Origin: Chitinophaga lutea
GTDB taxonomy: Bacteria; Bacteroidota; Bacteroidia; Chitinophagales; Chitinophagaceae
Direction: 5' to 3'
Length of the DNA: 64,000 nt
Assembly: GCF_003813775.1 (NCBI RefSeq)
Contig: NZ_RPDH01000001.1
Location: 496,001 to 560,000, forward strand
Position numbers and translations under genes: made by a program. Within the stretch, counting starts at the first letter, position 1. Each line of letters starts with the position of its first letter. Shown in pieces: positions 53,380 through 63,253 of the stretch. The notes under the pieces were generated by a model, which worked only from the letters and a program-made list of their open reading frames with translations, did not search any database and had not been told where the DNA came from.

Positions 53380-53406
53380 GGCTGACCGCAGCGAAAAATC
53401 ATCAAG

Positions 53407-54987
53407 ATGAAAAGGAAATTATTCTCTCTCATAGCAATATCAGGCTTATTCCTGACAGCATGTAACAAAGACTTCCTCGACCGCAACCCGGAAGATTCAT
53501 ACAGCAACACTTCCCTGTGGACATCCGCTGCAGACGCGCAGGCCGCACTGAACGGATGTTACCGCGACTGGGAAGACAGCTACAACGTCATCTACATGGA
53601 TGCCGTTACGGACAACGCCTACAGCCGCTGGGTATGGGAAGGCTACATGAACATCGGCAACGGCTCGCTCACCCCGTCGGACAACAACGTGACCAACCGC
53701 TGGAATTTCAAGTCCATCCAGAAATGCAACTGGTTCCTGGAGAACGTGGAAAGCACCAAAATGGACGAGGCGCTGAAAACAAGGTTCAAAGCGGAAGCCC
53801 GTTTCCTGAGAGCTTACCAGTTCTTCACGCTTTCCCAACTTTATGGCGATGTGCCGCTGGTAACCAAAAACATCACCACGGTCGAAGCGAATAACATCAC
53901 CAGGACTCCGCTTGCGGAAGTACAAAAGTTCATCCTCGACGAACTGGCCGCCATCGCGCCGCAGCTGGAGCCCTCCTATTCCGGTAACGATGTGGGCCGC
54001 ATTACCCGTGGCGCCGCGTACGCCCTCAGCGCGAGATTGAATTTGTATATGGGCAAATACGCCGAAAGCATCAAGGATTGCGAGCGGGTAATGGGCCTGG
54101 GATACGACCTGTTCCCCAAATACGGCGACCTGTTCCGTATCCAGCATGAAAATAACGTAGAAGTTATCCTGGATATGCAATACAAGGAGAACGATTACGC
54201 CAACGGCAACATCGGTATCCTGCCGTCGTCCAGCCTGGGCGGCTGGGGCTCCATCGGTCCCACGCAGTCGCTGGTAGACGCCTATGAAATGAAAAACGGC
54301 AAAACCATCACCGAGGCCGGTTCCGGTTATAATGCGGAAGACCCCTACAGCAACAGGGATCCCCGCCTCGCCGCATCGATCGTTTACCCCGGGCAATTGT
54401 ATGAAGGCGGATATTTCAATTCCATCGATCCTGCGTCCGCCGACTTCATGACGGGCGATAACAACCCGATGACGGGCTACATGCCGAAAAAGTTCATCCA
54501 GCAGTTATCCGATTACCCGGATATGTGGAACACCGGGCTGAACATGATCATCATCCGTTATGCGGAAGTGCTGCTGACCTACGCCGAAGCAAAAATCGAA
54601 AGCGGCCTGATCGACAATACCGTGTATGACGCGATCGACCGCATCAGGGTGCGTGCAGGCATGCCCGTTACCGACAGGCTGGTGTACAACACACAGGCCG
54701 CGCTGAGAACGCTGGTACGCCGGGAAAGAAGGATAGAGCTCGCGCTGGAAGGCCTCCGCTGGTACGATATCAAACGCTGGAAAACCGGCGAGGAAGTGAG
54801 GAAAGGCACCGTGTACGGCGCAAGGCAGGGTACGGTGGACAAGAACACCGGCAAGGTTACTTTCACCACGCCGAACCACCAGGTGATAGAGCAGCGGCTG
54901 TTCAACCCCGCGATGCATTATCTCTGGCCCATCCCGCAGAAGGAAATAGACATCAATAAAAAGCTGGGGCAGAACCCCAATTATTAA
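53407..54987 (+). CDS. SusD/RagB-family lipoprotein (first sigma-linked locus)
   Basis: This is a 526-residue surface lipoprotein (MKRKLFSLIAISGLFLTAC, acylated Cys19) starting 27 bp after its SusC partner. SusD features include NRWNFKSIQKCNWFLENVE, AEARFLRAYQFFTLSQLYGDVPLV, RYAEVLLTYAEAKIESG and RRERRIELALEGLRWYDIKRWK, with C-terminal NPNY. It should capture the substrate over the SusC pore. It is the last gene of the four-gene plus-strand locus and meets the second locus tail to tail. Confidence 0.95.
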   Translation: MKRKLFSLIAISGLFLTACNKDFLDRNPEDSYSNTSLWTSAADAQAALNGCYRDWEDSYNVIYMDAVTDNAYSRWVWEGYMNIGNGSLTPSDNNVTNRWNFKSIQKCNWFLENVESTKMDEALKTRFKAEARFLRAYQFFTLSQLYGDVPLVTKNITTVEANNITRTPLAEVQKFILDELAAIAPQLEPSYSGNDVGRITRGAAYALSARLNLYMGKYAESIKDCERVMGLGYDLFPKYGDLFRIQHENNVEVILDMQYKENDYANGNIGILPSSSLGGWGSIGPTQSLVDAYEMKNGKTITEAGSGYNAEDPYSNRDPRLAASIVYPGQLYEGGYFNSIDPASADFMTGDNNPMTGYMPKKFIQQLSDYPDMWNTGLNMIIIRYAEVLLTYAEAKIESGLIDNTVYDAIDRIRVRAGMPVTDRLVYNTQAALRTLVRRERRIELALEGLRWYDIKRWKTGEEVRKGTVYGARQGTVDKNTGKVTFTTPNHQVIEQRLFNPAMHYLWPIPQKEIDINKKLGQNPNY

Positions 54988-55001
54988 TCAACACAACTAA
55001 C

Positions 55002-55043
55002 AAAAAGGCCGTCTCATTCATTTGAGACGGCCTTTTGTTTTTC
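55002..55043. terminator. Bidirectional terminator between the two sigma-linked loci
   Basis: AAAAGGCCGTCTCA (55003-55016) pairs perfectly with its complement (55023-55036) around a 6-nt loop. Flanking A and T runs let it stop both convergent transcripts. Confidence 0.85.
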
Positions 55044-55056
55044 ATCGATCCTCCGG

Positions 55057-56373
55057 TTATTTCAGGAGGGATATTTTCCGGATACAGTTATTGCCAAGGT
55101 CGGCCACGTAGATATTCCCGTCTGCGTCCGTGCATACATCGGTGGGCTGGTTCAGCTGGGCAACAGCGCCTGACCCGTCCTGGAAACCTTTGCCGGCGCC
55201 CGCGATGGTGCTCACGATGGCGCCCGCCAGCTTGCGCACTTTGTTGTTGGTCAGGTCGGCGATGATGATGTTGCCTTTACGGTCCACATCGATGCCGTAG
55301 GGGTCGGCAAACCTCGCCGCACCGGCGCCTCCATCCTTGAAACCGGTCGTGCCGTCGCCTGCCGGCGTCGTCACCTCCCCTGCCGGCGATATTTTCCGGA
55401 TGCGGTGGTTGAGCCGGTCGGCCACCAGGATGTTGCCGTCTTTATCCAGCACCAGCCCGCTGGGATTTTTGAATTTCGCGGCAGCGCCAATACCGTTCGC
55501 AAAGGCAGCAGTGCCGTCGCCGGCTACGGTGCTCACCTGGCCCGCGGGGGAAATTTTACGGATGCGGTGGTTGAGATTGTCCGCTACATAAATGTTGCCG
55601 GCGGCATCTACCGCCACGTCCAGCGGCTGGTTGAAGCGGGCGGTGCTTTTATCCCCGTCTGCATAACCGGCCGTGCCGTCGCCTGCGATTGTGCTCACCG
55701 TGCCGTCCGGTGTGATTTTACGGATGCAATGGTTATCGCGGTCCGCCACGATAATATTGCCCGCCGCATCTACGGCCGATTTCCAGGGCAACCTGAAACG
55801 CGCGGCCGTACCTGCTCCGTTCACAAACCCTGCCGCATCGGCGCCGGCGATCGTGCTTAAAACACCCGTTGCGGTGAATTTGCGGATGCGGTTATTGCCG
55901 CGGTCCACGATCACGAGGTTGCCCGCGCCGTCCGTCGCCACTCCTTCCGGGTTGCGGAGCCGGGCGGTAGCCACCGGGCCGTCTACAGAGCCAGCGGTCA
56001 CGTCACCGACCAGTACTTTGACGATATATTCTTCCGGTGCGGCGGTATAGGTAAACACGGGGCCCGTCACCACCATATTCCGCACGGCCACCGTAACGGG
56101 GCCCGTAGCGCCGGTTGCGGGCGTCACCACCTGCAGCTGACCGGTTGCCGCTTCTATCACCACGGCATCCACCCCGTTGAATTTCACGGTGTTCTCCGTG
56201 CGCACGCCGCTGAAGTGTTTGCCGCGGATGGTCACGATGGTGGAAGGCGCTCCTTCCAGCGGCCATACCGTATTGATCACGGGCGTGGCGGCGGTATTGT
56301 TGTCGTCGTCTTTATTACAGGCCGTCGCCGCCAACAGCAGTACGGCGAAGCAGCACGATAAGATTCTTTGCAT
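55057..56373 (-). CDS. NHL-repeat lipoprotein with an N-terminal IPT/TIG domain
   Basis: This is a 438-residue lipoprotein (lipobox ending TAC, Cys19). Residues about 32-110 form an IPT/TIG immunoglobulin-like domain (VINTVWPLEGAPSTIVTIRGKHFSGV). Residues about 130-436 form five to six NHL beta-propeller repeats of the type FNQPLDVAVDAAGNIYVAD followed by NHRIRKISPAGQVSTVAGDG. Such proteins are common last genes in Bacteroidota SusCD loci and are thought to be surface glycan-binding scaffolds rather than enzymes. It follows the phosphodiester-glycosidase gene by 12 bp and ends the second sigma-linked operon. Confidence 0.93.
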   Translation of the reverse strand: MQRILSCCFAVLLLAATACNKDDDNNTAATPVINTVWPLEGAPSTIVTIRGKHFSGVRTENTVKFNGVDAVVIEAATGQLQVVTPATGATGPVTVAVRNMVVTGPVFTYTAAPEEYIVKVLVGDVTAGSVDGPVATARLRNPEGVATDGAGNLVIVDRGNNRIRKFTATGVLSTIAGADAAGFVNGAGTAARFRLPWKSAVDAAGNIIVADRDNHCIRKITPDGTVSTIAGDGTAGYADGDKSTARFNQPLDVAVDAAGNIYVADNLNHRIRKISPAGQVSTVAGDGTAAFANGIGAAAKFKNPSGLVLDKDGNILVADRLNHRIRKISPAGEVTTPAGDGTTGFKDGGAGAARFADPYGIDVDRKGNIIIADLTNNKVRKLAGAIVSTIAGAGKGFQDGSGAVAQLNQPTDVCTDADGNIYVADLGNNCIRKISLLK

Positions 56374-56385
56374 GGGTACGGGCGT

Positions 56386-57297
56386 TTAAGGTTTGGTAAC
56401 AATCAGCCAGGCATTGCCTACCGGGCGGTTGGTGCCGTCGGAAGGGCGGTTGCGCACCTGCCATACATCGGCCAGCGGATGTTTGATCATGAAGGTGGAA
56501 GAACCGCCGCCGTCTACGTTGATGGCTTTCACCGCCCCGCATGCTTTCAGCATATGGCCCAGCTGCGTGATGGTGATGCCATTGGAATAATAAAAGCTGC
56601 GGCCGTCCACCACGATGAAGTACAGCTTCCCGTCGGCACTCATCCCGATGCCGGTGCGCGGCTCCACGGAAAGATCGGTTTGGGTGAGTATCTGATTGTC
56701 TTTCACGAGCATGGGGCCGCCGCCGAGGGCGTCTTCAAAATCGTTCTGCATGGCGGCAAAATCGGCCCGGTCGCCGATGAACACCTTGCCGTCCTTTTTC
56801 ACGCCGATGAACGTGCTGCTGCGGGCGTTGGCCCAGGTGGTTTTCATCACTTTGCCGTTCATGACCAGGATGCCGCGGGGCTCGCCGGTGGAGGTGTTGA
56901 AAAAATCGGCGTTCACCGCCGCCAGCACCGGGCTGCCAGCCGCCTGCATGTATTTGGCCATATCAGGCACCGTCTGCATCGCGTAAGCGGGCACGTTGTA
57001 TGGCATACCGGCTTCGAGCTTCAGCTTGGGGTTGTTCAGGTCCACTTCGAGGATGAACGCATGCATGGCATAACCTTCCTTGCTGAGGTAGTGCACGTCA
57101 CTTTCCCGGACGCCTTCGCTCACCTGGAAAACGGTATCGGAAAATACCTGCGCCATCAGGTCGGTGCTGTCTGCAATCCGCTTCACCAGCGGGCTTTCGA
57201 TGGTATAGTGCGGCACCTGCGCCTGTGAATCTTTTTTGCACCCGGCGGCGGCGAGCGACAGCAGCGCAAGCAGGGATACGAGCCTTATCCTGTTCAT
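56386..57297 (-). CDS. Phosphodiester glycosidase (NAGPA-like) domain lipoprotein
   Basis: This is a 303-residue lipoprotein (MNRIRLVSLLALLSLAAAGC, Cys20) with the NAGPA/DUF2233 domain. Conserved segments are AAVNADFFN (about 130-138), EPRGILVMNGKVM, GGGPMLVKDNQI, and the late NVDGGGSSTFMI. The founding member, the mammalian uncovering enzyme, removes GlcNAc from a phosphodiester linkage to mannose, and bacterial members cleave related phosphodiester-linked sugars. Its placement in a SusCD operon suggests that the imported polymer contains sugar phosphodiesters, such as teichoic-acid-like or phosphoglycan material. That is inference. Confidence 0.9.
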   Translation of the reverse strand: MNRIRLVSLLALLSLAAAGCKKDSQAQVPHYTIESPLVKRIADSTDLMAQVFSDTVFQVSEGVRESDVHYLSKEGYAMHAFILEVDLNNPKLKLEAGMPYNVPAYAMQTVPDMAKYMQAAGSPVLAAVNADFFNTSTGEPRGILVMNGKVMKTTWANARSSTFIGVKKDGKVFIGDRADFAAMQNDFEDALGGGPMLVKDNQILTQTDLSVEPRTGIGMSADGKLYFIVVDGRSFYYSNGITITQLGHMLKACGAVKAINVDGGGSSTFMIKHPLADVWQVRNRPSDGTNRPVGNAWLIVTKP

Positions 57298-57318
57298 ATC
57301 TTTACTTTTTGGAATCGT

Positions 57319-58605
57319 TTAATAATCGTCGTTTTGTTTGAGCAGGCTGTTCAACGCCAGCTCGTTCATGGGGATGGGGTATTTCACTTCACGCGTAGCC
57401 AGTCCCAGTTCCGAAACGGCTTTACCGGTGCGCACCAGATCGTACCAGCGGTACCCTTCACCGAGGAATTCTTTCCTTCTTTCCAGCAGCACCGCGTCGA
57501 GGTAGGCGTTTTCATCCGCCGGGCTGATCGCCGCGAGGCCTCTTTCCGCCCGCAGTTCGTTCAGCCTGCTGAGCCCCGCCAATCCTCTCGCTTCCGCGCT
57601 GATGAGGTACATTTCCGCCAGCCTGATCACCACGATCGGATCCGTGCCGGATTGGCCGCTGGGGTATTTGTTGATCACCCGCAGGCCCTGGTAGGTATCG
57701 ATGGAAATGGCGGTGCGTTTATCCGTGGCCGTGAACAGGTCCATTACTTCCTGCGTGGGACGGTACACATAACTTCCCTTCACCGGATGCGCGTAGGTAT
57801 AAAAGAGCGTGCTCACGCGCACGGACGATTCGATGGTGAGGTTCTTGAATGAAAAGATCTCTTCGGTATTCGCCGTGGCGCGGAAGATCTTTTCAAAGGC
57901 GTCCAGTTTGAACAAGCCGCTGCCGATCACTTCTTCCGCCAGCACGGCCGCTTCGGCCTTTTTGCCCTGCGCCAGTTTCACACGGGCCATCAGCGCTTTT
58001 GCGGCAACGGACGATACCTGGTAGTATTGCCCGGTTGCATAAGCAGGCGCACCATCGATGGCCAGCTGCAGTTCTTTTTCGATAAAAGCCCATACTTCCG
58101 GTACGGTTTGCTGTTTCACTTTTTCCTGCGTGTTTTTCTCCAGCACCGGTACCGCGCCCCAGCGGGTCACGAGGTTGTAGTAGAGATATCCGCGGAAAAA
58201 ATGCGCGATGCCCTTTATTTCGGTATTGCGGGTGGATTCAGGCAACACGGCCGTCGCTTCCAGCAGGTTGTTCACCTGGTAGAGCGCGGCGTAATAGCCG
58301 TTCCAGGCGCCGGACATCAGCCCGTTTTCCGGCCGGAGCACATTGCTGATAAAGGTGTTCAGCCCGCCGTCCGTAGTGGCCCCGGAATTGATGAGGTTGC
58401 CGCCCACCACGTCGAACGAAATGTACGATTCCGCGCCGGGCGCATTCTGCACGCGGTTATAAATGCCCGTCAGGAAGGCCTCCACATCGGCGGCCGATAA
58501 CGTATTGGTGGCCACGGCGGAATGCGATTTCACATCGAGCAGGTGGCTGCAGGACGTGAACAGGCACAACGCAGACAATACACCAGGCCATATGATTCGT
58601 TTCAT
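57319..58605 (-). CDS. SusD/RagB-family lipoprotein (second sigma-linked locus)
   Basis: This is a 428-residue lipoprotein, shorter than the three other SusD proteins here (526-572). The ATG at 58605 gives MKRIIWPGVLSALCLFTSC with Cys19; ATGs two and five codons upstream are alternatives. SusD features are FISNVLRPENGLMSGAWNGYYAALYQVNNLLEA-type helices, EIKGIAHFFRGYLYYNLVTRWGAVPVLE, RLAEMYLISAEARGLAG, and LLERRKEFLGEGYRWYDLVRTG. It follows its SusC by 18 bp. The smaller size suggests a reduced surface loop set. Confidence 0.93.
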   Translation of the reverse strand: MKRIIWPGVLSALCLFTSCSHLLDVKSHSAVATNTLSAADVEAFLTGIYNRVQNAPGAESYISFDVVGGNLINSGATTDGGLNTFISNVLRPENGLMSGAWNGYYAALYQVNNLLEATAVLPESTRNTEIKGIAHFFRGYLYYNLVTRWGAVPVLEKNTQEKVKQQTVPEVWAFIEKELQLAIDGAPAYATGQYYQVSSVAAKALMARVKLAQGKKAEAAVLAEEVIGSGLFKLDAFEKIFRATANTEEIFSFKNLTIESSVRVSTLFYTYAHPVKGSYVYRPTQEVMDLFTATDKRTAISIDTYQGLRVINKYPSGQSGTDPIVVIRLAEMYLISAEARGLAGLSRLNELRAERGLAAISPADENAYLDAVLLERRKEFLGEGYRWYDLVRTGKAVSELGLATREVKYPIPMNELALNSLLKQNDDY

Positions 58606-58623
58606 AAACATATTTTGCATCGT

Positions 58624-61600
58624 TTAGAAATTCAGGTTAATACCCAGGTTAAAGGAACGGGGCTGCGGCAGCACCAGGTTGTCTTCTCCCATAAAACGGG
58701 GATCCATGTCGGAGCTCACTTCCGGATCAAGGCCCGAGTAGTTGGTCAGCAGCCACAGGTTATCCGCCTGCAGGTAAACGCGCAAACGCTTCACCTTGGC
58801 CCTTTGCAGCCAATCCGCCGGCAGTTCGTACCCGAGCGATACGGTGCGCACGCGCAGGAAAGAACCGTCTTCCATCCAGCGGGTTGAGTTGTACAGGTTG
58901 TAAGCGTGGTTATAGATCGCACGCGGTACGGTGTTGCTGGTACCGGGCCCCGTCCACCTGTTCTTCGCCACTTTCTCCAGCACGTTCACCGCGTTCTGCC
59001 CCAGCCTTTCGATGGTGATGCGCGAAGTGGCGTACATATCCTGGCCGTATACGTAATTGAGGAACACGGAGAGGTCGAAGTTTTTGTAACGGAAGGTGTT
59101 GTTCCAGCCGCCGTAAAAATCAGGATTGGAACTGCCCACGATCTGGCGGTCGTTGATGTCGATATTGCCGTCGTTGTTCAGGTCTTCATATTTCACGTCG
59201 CCCGCTCTCACGCCGATTTTCTTCAACGGCTCCGGCACTTCCTTGTCGTCCTGGTAAATGCCCGTCATCCGGTAAATCCAGATGCTGCCGATATCGTGGC
59301 CTACCTGCAATGCGCGGTTGTTCCCCACAGACATTACATCGTTGTTGCCGATCAGCGAGGTGATGCGGTTCCTGATGAAGGAGATGTTGAAGTCCGACGT
59401 CCAGCGCAGCTCCCCGAAATTAAAGTCGGTATTCAACGATGCTTCAACGCCCGTGTTCAGCATGGAGCCGATGTTGCTGGTGATGCTGGTGAAGCCGGAC
59501 GTAGCCTGTATGGGCATGTTATAAAGCAGGTTGGTGGTGTTCTTGCGGAAATAATCCAGCGTCAGGTTGACGGCCCCGCCCAGCAATCCCAGTTCCGCAC
59601 CGGCATCGAGCTGGTTCGCTTTTTCCCAGGTGAGCAGGTTGTTGCCGAAACCCGTGATGGCGATGCCGCTTTTACCGTCGTAGTTGTAACCGCCGCCGGT
59701 GAGCGACTGGTAGGCGTAGTTGCTCACGCCTTCCTGGTTGCCCGTGGAGCCGTAGCTCATGCGCAGCTTCAGGTCGGTGTGCGGCAGCGTCCAGAAAGGT
59801 TCCTTGCTCACCTGCCAGCCTGCGGACACAGAGGGGAAATACCCGTAGCGGTTATCGGGCGAAAAGCGCGAAGAACCATCGGTACGGATAGACATACCCA
59901 GCATGTATTTGTTTTTCCACGCCAGGTTCGCACGGCCGAAATAGGATTCCATCGCATTGCCGTAGAGGTTGGTAGACGCGTTGTTGATCACGGAAGCCGC
60001 CGCCAGCACATCGAAAGAGGGCGCCGGGAAACCGTTGCCGTCGATGCCGTTGGTCGACACGTTCATCCGCTGGAAGGAATGGCCGCCCAGCAGGTCGAGT
60101 TTCAATTCTCCGAACGTACGCGAGTAGTTGAGCGTGTTTTCGAACAGCAGGTTGGTGAGCAGCCTGCGTTCGTCCACGATGCGCCCGTTACCCGTGCCGT
60201 AGGGATGTTTCTGGTTGTAGTAGATATAATCCTGCGTATAACCGATGTCTGAGCCGAAAGCCGTTTTGAAGCTGAGGGCTTTCGTGAACTTCAGTTCCGC
60301 GAACGCATTGCCCAGCATGCGGTAGTTTTTCAGGTTGGCCACTTCTTCCTTCAGTATCTGGATGGGGTTGTGATACACCAGGTCTGCCGTACCGCCCACA
60401 TAATAGCTGCCGTCCGGTTTATACGGCCGGTCGAACGGGCGCTGCGGCAGGCTTCTGCCCATCACGGTGGAGCCCAGGTTGGAGCCCGGCACGCGGTTGT
60501 TGTCCGAATAACTGAAGCTGAGGTTCACACCCGCGCGCAGCCAGCTCAGCGGTTCCGTGCTGAGGTTGATGCGGCCCGTGTATTTTTTCAGGTCGTTATG
60601 AATGATGGTGCCCTGCTGGTTGAGGAAACCGCCGGAGATGTAATAAGTCGTTTTATCATTCCCGCCTGATACGGAGAGATCCACGTTCTGTGTGTACGCC
60701 GTGCGCAGCACCAGTTTCATCCAGTCGGTATCCGGCAGGCCGGGATAAGGATGATCGATGCCGGGGATGAATTTGCTGTTGCCCGGCTGGTAGCCGTATT
60801 GTTTGTTGTAGTTGTCGATCCCTTCGTTCACCACTTCGAGGTACAGGTTGGAATCCGCCATTTTCACCTTGCGAAGGTTGGGCACTTCCTGCAGGCCTGC
60901 ATAGGCGTTTACGGTGAGTTGTCCACTCCCTTTGCGCCCGCTTTTGGTGGTGATGAGGATAACGCCGTTGGTGGCGCGCGAGCCGTAGATGGCTGCGGAG
61001 GCGGCGTCTTTCAGTACTTCCACGGAAGCGATATCGGAAGGGTTGAGCTGTGAAAGCGGGTTCATTTTCGTGCCGAAGTTGGTCATCGCCGCGTCGTGCG
61101 GGATGATGGGCACACCATCTATCACATACAGCGGTTCATTGCTGGCGCTCAGCGAACCGATGCCGCGTACGCTCACACGCATCGCGCCGCCCGGCATCCC
61201 GGAAGCGGACGATACGCTCACGCCGGCCATGCGGCCCTGCAGCAGCTGATCGGGGCCCAGCACCGGGCGCGCGTTCAGGTCGTCGGGTTTGAAGGTGGCG
61301 ATGGCGCCGGTGAGCTCCGTTTTTTTCTGGGTGCCGTACCCTACCACCACTACCTGTTGCATGTTGCGGCTTTCGCGCTGCAGGCGGATGTGCAGTTCCG
61401 TACGGGTACCGGCTTCCACGGCCTGCGTGGAAAAACCGATATAGGAAAAAAGCAGGGTGGCGCCCGTTGGTACGTTATTCAGGGAAAAGTTGCCGTTGCC
61501 GTCGGTGGTGGTCCCGTTGCTGGTGCCTTTCACGGCTACCGTCACTCCCGGCAGCGGGTCGCCGTTGTCCGCATCCTTGACGCTGCCCGAAACCCTGGCG

Positions 61601-61983
61601 GCTTTCTGCTGTGGTGCGGCGGGTTCTTCCCGTTTCACCAGGATAACCGTGTTGTCCACGATCCGGTAGGTCAGCGGCGAACCTTCGAGGCAGCGTTCCA
61701 TCACCTGCTCGATGGTGGCCTCTTTGAGGCGCAGCGTGATTTTGCTGCCCGCGGCGGCAATATTTTCATCCTTAAAAATGAAGAGGTAGTTGCTTTGCTG
61801 GCGCACGATGCGGAACACCGTTTCGAGGCTGGCATTGTTCACTTCCACATTCAGCCGTTTGTTCTGCGCCTTGGCCGTGGCGGCTACCTGCAGCCCTGCC
61901 ACGAGCAGGAAGAGGAACAACGGTCGCAGCAGCCGCCCGGAAAATGGCCGCGGGCTGCGTTGGTTGCGTAATGATCGTTTCAT
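58624..61983 (-). CDS. SusC-type TonB-dependent transducer with STN domain (second sigma-linked locus)
   Basis: This is a 1119-residue outer-membrane transporter from the ATG at 61983 (MKRSLRNQRSP); an upstream in-frame TTG is less likely. A signal peptide ends near TAKAQ. An STN domain follows (about 42-100, with LNVEVNNASLETVFRIVRQQ), then a CarboxypepD_reg-like domain (VSGSVKDADNGDPLPGVTVA), MQQVVVVGYGTQKK, the plug (ASVEVLKDAASAAIYGSRATNG) and a barrel ending in PRSFNLGINLNF. The STN domain implies signalling to the FecR encoded upstream. The substrate probably carries phosphodiester-linked sugars if the operon's NAGPA-like protein acts on it. Confidence 0.95.
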   Translation of the reverse strand: MKRSLRNQRSPRPFSGRLLRPLFLFLLVAGLQVAATAKAQNKRLNVEVNNASLETVFRIVRQQSNYLFIFKDENIAAAGSKITLRLKEATIEQVMERCLEGSPLTYRIVDNTVILVKREEPAAPQQKAARVSGSVKDADNGDPLPGVTVAVKGTSNGTTTDGNGNFSLNNVPTGATLLFSYIGFSTQAVEAGTRTELHIRLQRESRNMQQVVVVGYGTQKKTELTGAIATFKPDDLNARPVLGPDQLLQGRMAGVSVSSASGMPGGAMRVSVRGIGSLSASNEPLYVIDGVPIIPHDAAMTNFGTKMNPLSQLNPSDIASVEVLKDAASAAIYGSRATNGVILITTKSGRKGSGQLTVNAYAGLQEVPNLRKVKMADSNLYLEVVNEGIDNYNKQYGYQPGNSKFIPGIDHPYPGLPDTDWMKLVLRTAYTQNVDLSVSGGNDKTTYYISGGFLNQQGTIIHNDLKKYTGRINLSTEPLSWLRAGVNLSFSYSDNNRVPGSNLGSTVMGRSLPQRPFDRPYKPDGSYYVGGTADLVYHNPIQILKEEVANLKNYRMLGNAFAELKFTKALSFKTAFGSDIGYTQDYIYYNQKHPYGTGNGRIVDERRLLTNLLFENTLNYSRTFGELKLDLLGGHSFQRMNVSTNGIDGNGFPAPSFDVLAAASVINNASTNLYGNAMESYFGRANLAWKNKYMLGMSIRTDGSSRFSPDNRYGYFPSVSAGWQVSKEPFWTLPHTDLKLRMSYGSTGNQEGVSNYAYQSLTGGGYNYDGKSGIAITGFGNNLLTWEKANQLDAGAELGLLGGAVNLTLDYFRKNTTNLLYNMPIQATSGFTSITSNIGSMLNTGVEASLNTDFNFGELRWTSDFNISFIRNRITSLIGNNDVMSVGNNRALQVGHDIGSIWIYRMTGIYQDDKEVPEPLKKIGVRAGDVKYEDLNNDGNIDINDRQIVGSSNPDFYGGWNNTFRYKNFDLSVFLNYVYGQDMYATSRITIERLGQNAVNVLEKVAKNRWTGPGTSNTVPRAIYNHAYNLYNSTRWMEDGSFLRVRTVSLGYELPADWLQRAKVKRLRVYLQADNLWLLTNYSGLDPEVSSDMDPRFMGEDNLVLPQPRSFNLGINLNF

Positions 61984-62039
61984 AAATGGAGCCGTTTTTT
62001 TATAGTGCAACTGATTGAATTTTTAAAAAGCAGGACCGT

Positions 62040-62059
62040 ACCGGCAGGCGCCTGCCGGT
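62040..62059 (-). other. Intercistronic palindrome between fecR and susC (second locus)
   Basis: A perfect 20-bp palindrome, ACCGGCAGGCGCCTGCCGGT, lies 27 bp after the fecR stop and 56 bp before the susC start. It would form a strong hairpin in the mRNA. Its place matches the hairpin in the first locus, although the sequence is unrelated. Confidence 0.55.
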
Positions 62060-62086
62060 TCAGCTGTTGTATGTATGTGTGATGAT

Positions 62087-63253
62087 TTATTTTTTGCGGA
62101 CGGTCACGGTTCTGCCCTGCACCTCAAAATGCAGATCGGCCGTCAGCTCCAGTATTTTCAGGGCCTGCTGCAGGTACTCCTGCCTGCGCATGGCGCCCGT
62201 TACGTGAATTTTTTCGTCGGCCCCGTCTTCGAACACCACCGACACATCGTACCAGCGGCTGATGTCGCGCATCACGGCCACCAGTTCATCGTTCTTAAAC
62301 GTGAAGAGGCCGTTCTTCCAGGCCACTGCATTTTCCGTATCGCCGGCGCTGCGCTGCAAAACACCCGAGTGTTGCTCCAGGGTGGTCTGCTGCCCCGGGG
62401 CCAGCGTCAGGCGCTGGTTGCCGGCTACCACGCGCACGGCGCCTTCGAGCAAAGTGGTGGTGAAGTGTTTTTCTTCCGCATAGGCGTTGACGTTGAAGTG
62501 CGTGCCCAGCACCTGTACCGTCATCCCGTTCACGTTTACGAAAAACGGTTTATCGGCGTTCTGCGCCACTTCGAAGTAGGCTTCGCCCTTGAGCGTCACC
62601 GTACGGTCGCTGCCGGTGAAAGCGGCCGGATATTGCAGGGAGCTGGCGGCGTTGAGCCACACCTTCGTACCGTCCGCCAGCTGTACGCGGAACTGCCCGC
62701 CATTGGGGGTGATCAGGGTATTGCTGCCGGAGCCGCCCCCCGGGCCGTACACCAGCTCTGCGTCCTGTTTATGCACCTGTTCGCCGCTGCCCGCAATGGG
62801 GCCGTCGGCCGCCTGGTCGAGCAGCACGGCCTGTCCGTTCCCTAACACCAGCCTGGCTTTGTTGCCGCCCGGCGCCACATCGGTTACGGCAGGGAGCGCC
62901 TGCACGCCCGCCGTTTGTACGTTCGCCACGGGTCGCAGCCAGTAAATGCCACCGGCCACCGCGGCCCCTACCAGTACCGCCGCAGCCGCGATGTTCCACC
63001 AGCGGCGGTACATCGGCATCACCGGCGTAACCGGTGCGGCCGGCTGTATCCGGGCGTGGATACGTGCTAAAATACCGTCGGACAATTGCTGGTGTTGCGG
63101 TTCGAAACCCTGCTGCCGGAAGCGTTCCAGCAGATGGGTTTGCAGGGCCGTACCGGGCGTATGATCCAGGTAATGCAGCAGCCAGCGGCATTCTTCGTCC
63201 GTCCAGTGCGCTTTGGCCAGCAGCTCGTGTAAATATGTTTCAGGTTGATTCAA
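62087..63253 (-). CDS. FecR-family anti-sigma factor (second locus)
   Basis: This is an inner-membrane anti-sigma regulator of about 388 residues from a TTG at 63253 (reads NQPETYLHELLAKAHWTDEE). This start is preferred because it places the sigma-binding helices at the N-terminus as in other FecR proteins. An in-frame ATG at 63418 would add 55 Pro-rich residues that look non-coding. One membrane helix lies near 81-104. The FecR domain (LADGTKVWLNAASSLQYP, GEAYFEVAQNADKPFFVNVNG) and a C-terminal DUF4974 domain follow. It is paired with the sigma gene just upstream and the STN-bearing SusC downstream. Confidence 0.9.
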   Translation of the reverse strand: MNQPETYLHELLAKAHWTDEECRWLLHYLDHTPGTALQTHLLERFRQQGFEPQHQQLSDGILARIHARIQPAAPVTPVMPMYRRWWNIAAAAVLVGAAVAGGIYWLRPVANVQTAGVQALPAVTDVAPGGNKARLVLGNGQAVLLDQAADGPIAGSGEQVHKQDAELVYGPGGGSGSNTLITPNGGQFRVQLADGTKVWLNAASSLQYPAAFTGSDRTVTLKGEAYFEVAQNADKPFFVNVNGMTVQVLGTHFNVNAYAEEKHFTTTLLEGAVRVVAGNQRLTLAPGQQTTLEQHSGVLQRSAGDTENAVAWKNGLFTFKNDELVAVMRDISRWYDVSVVFEDGADEKIHVTGAMRRQEYLQQALKILELTADLHFEVQGRTVTVRKK

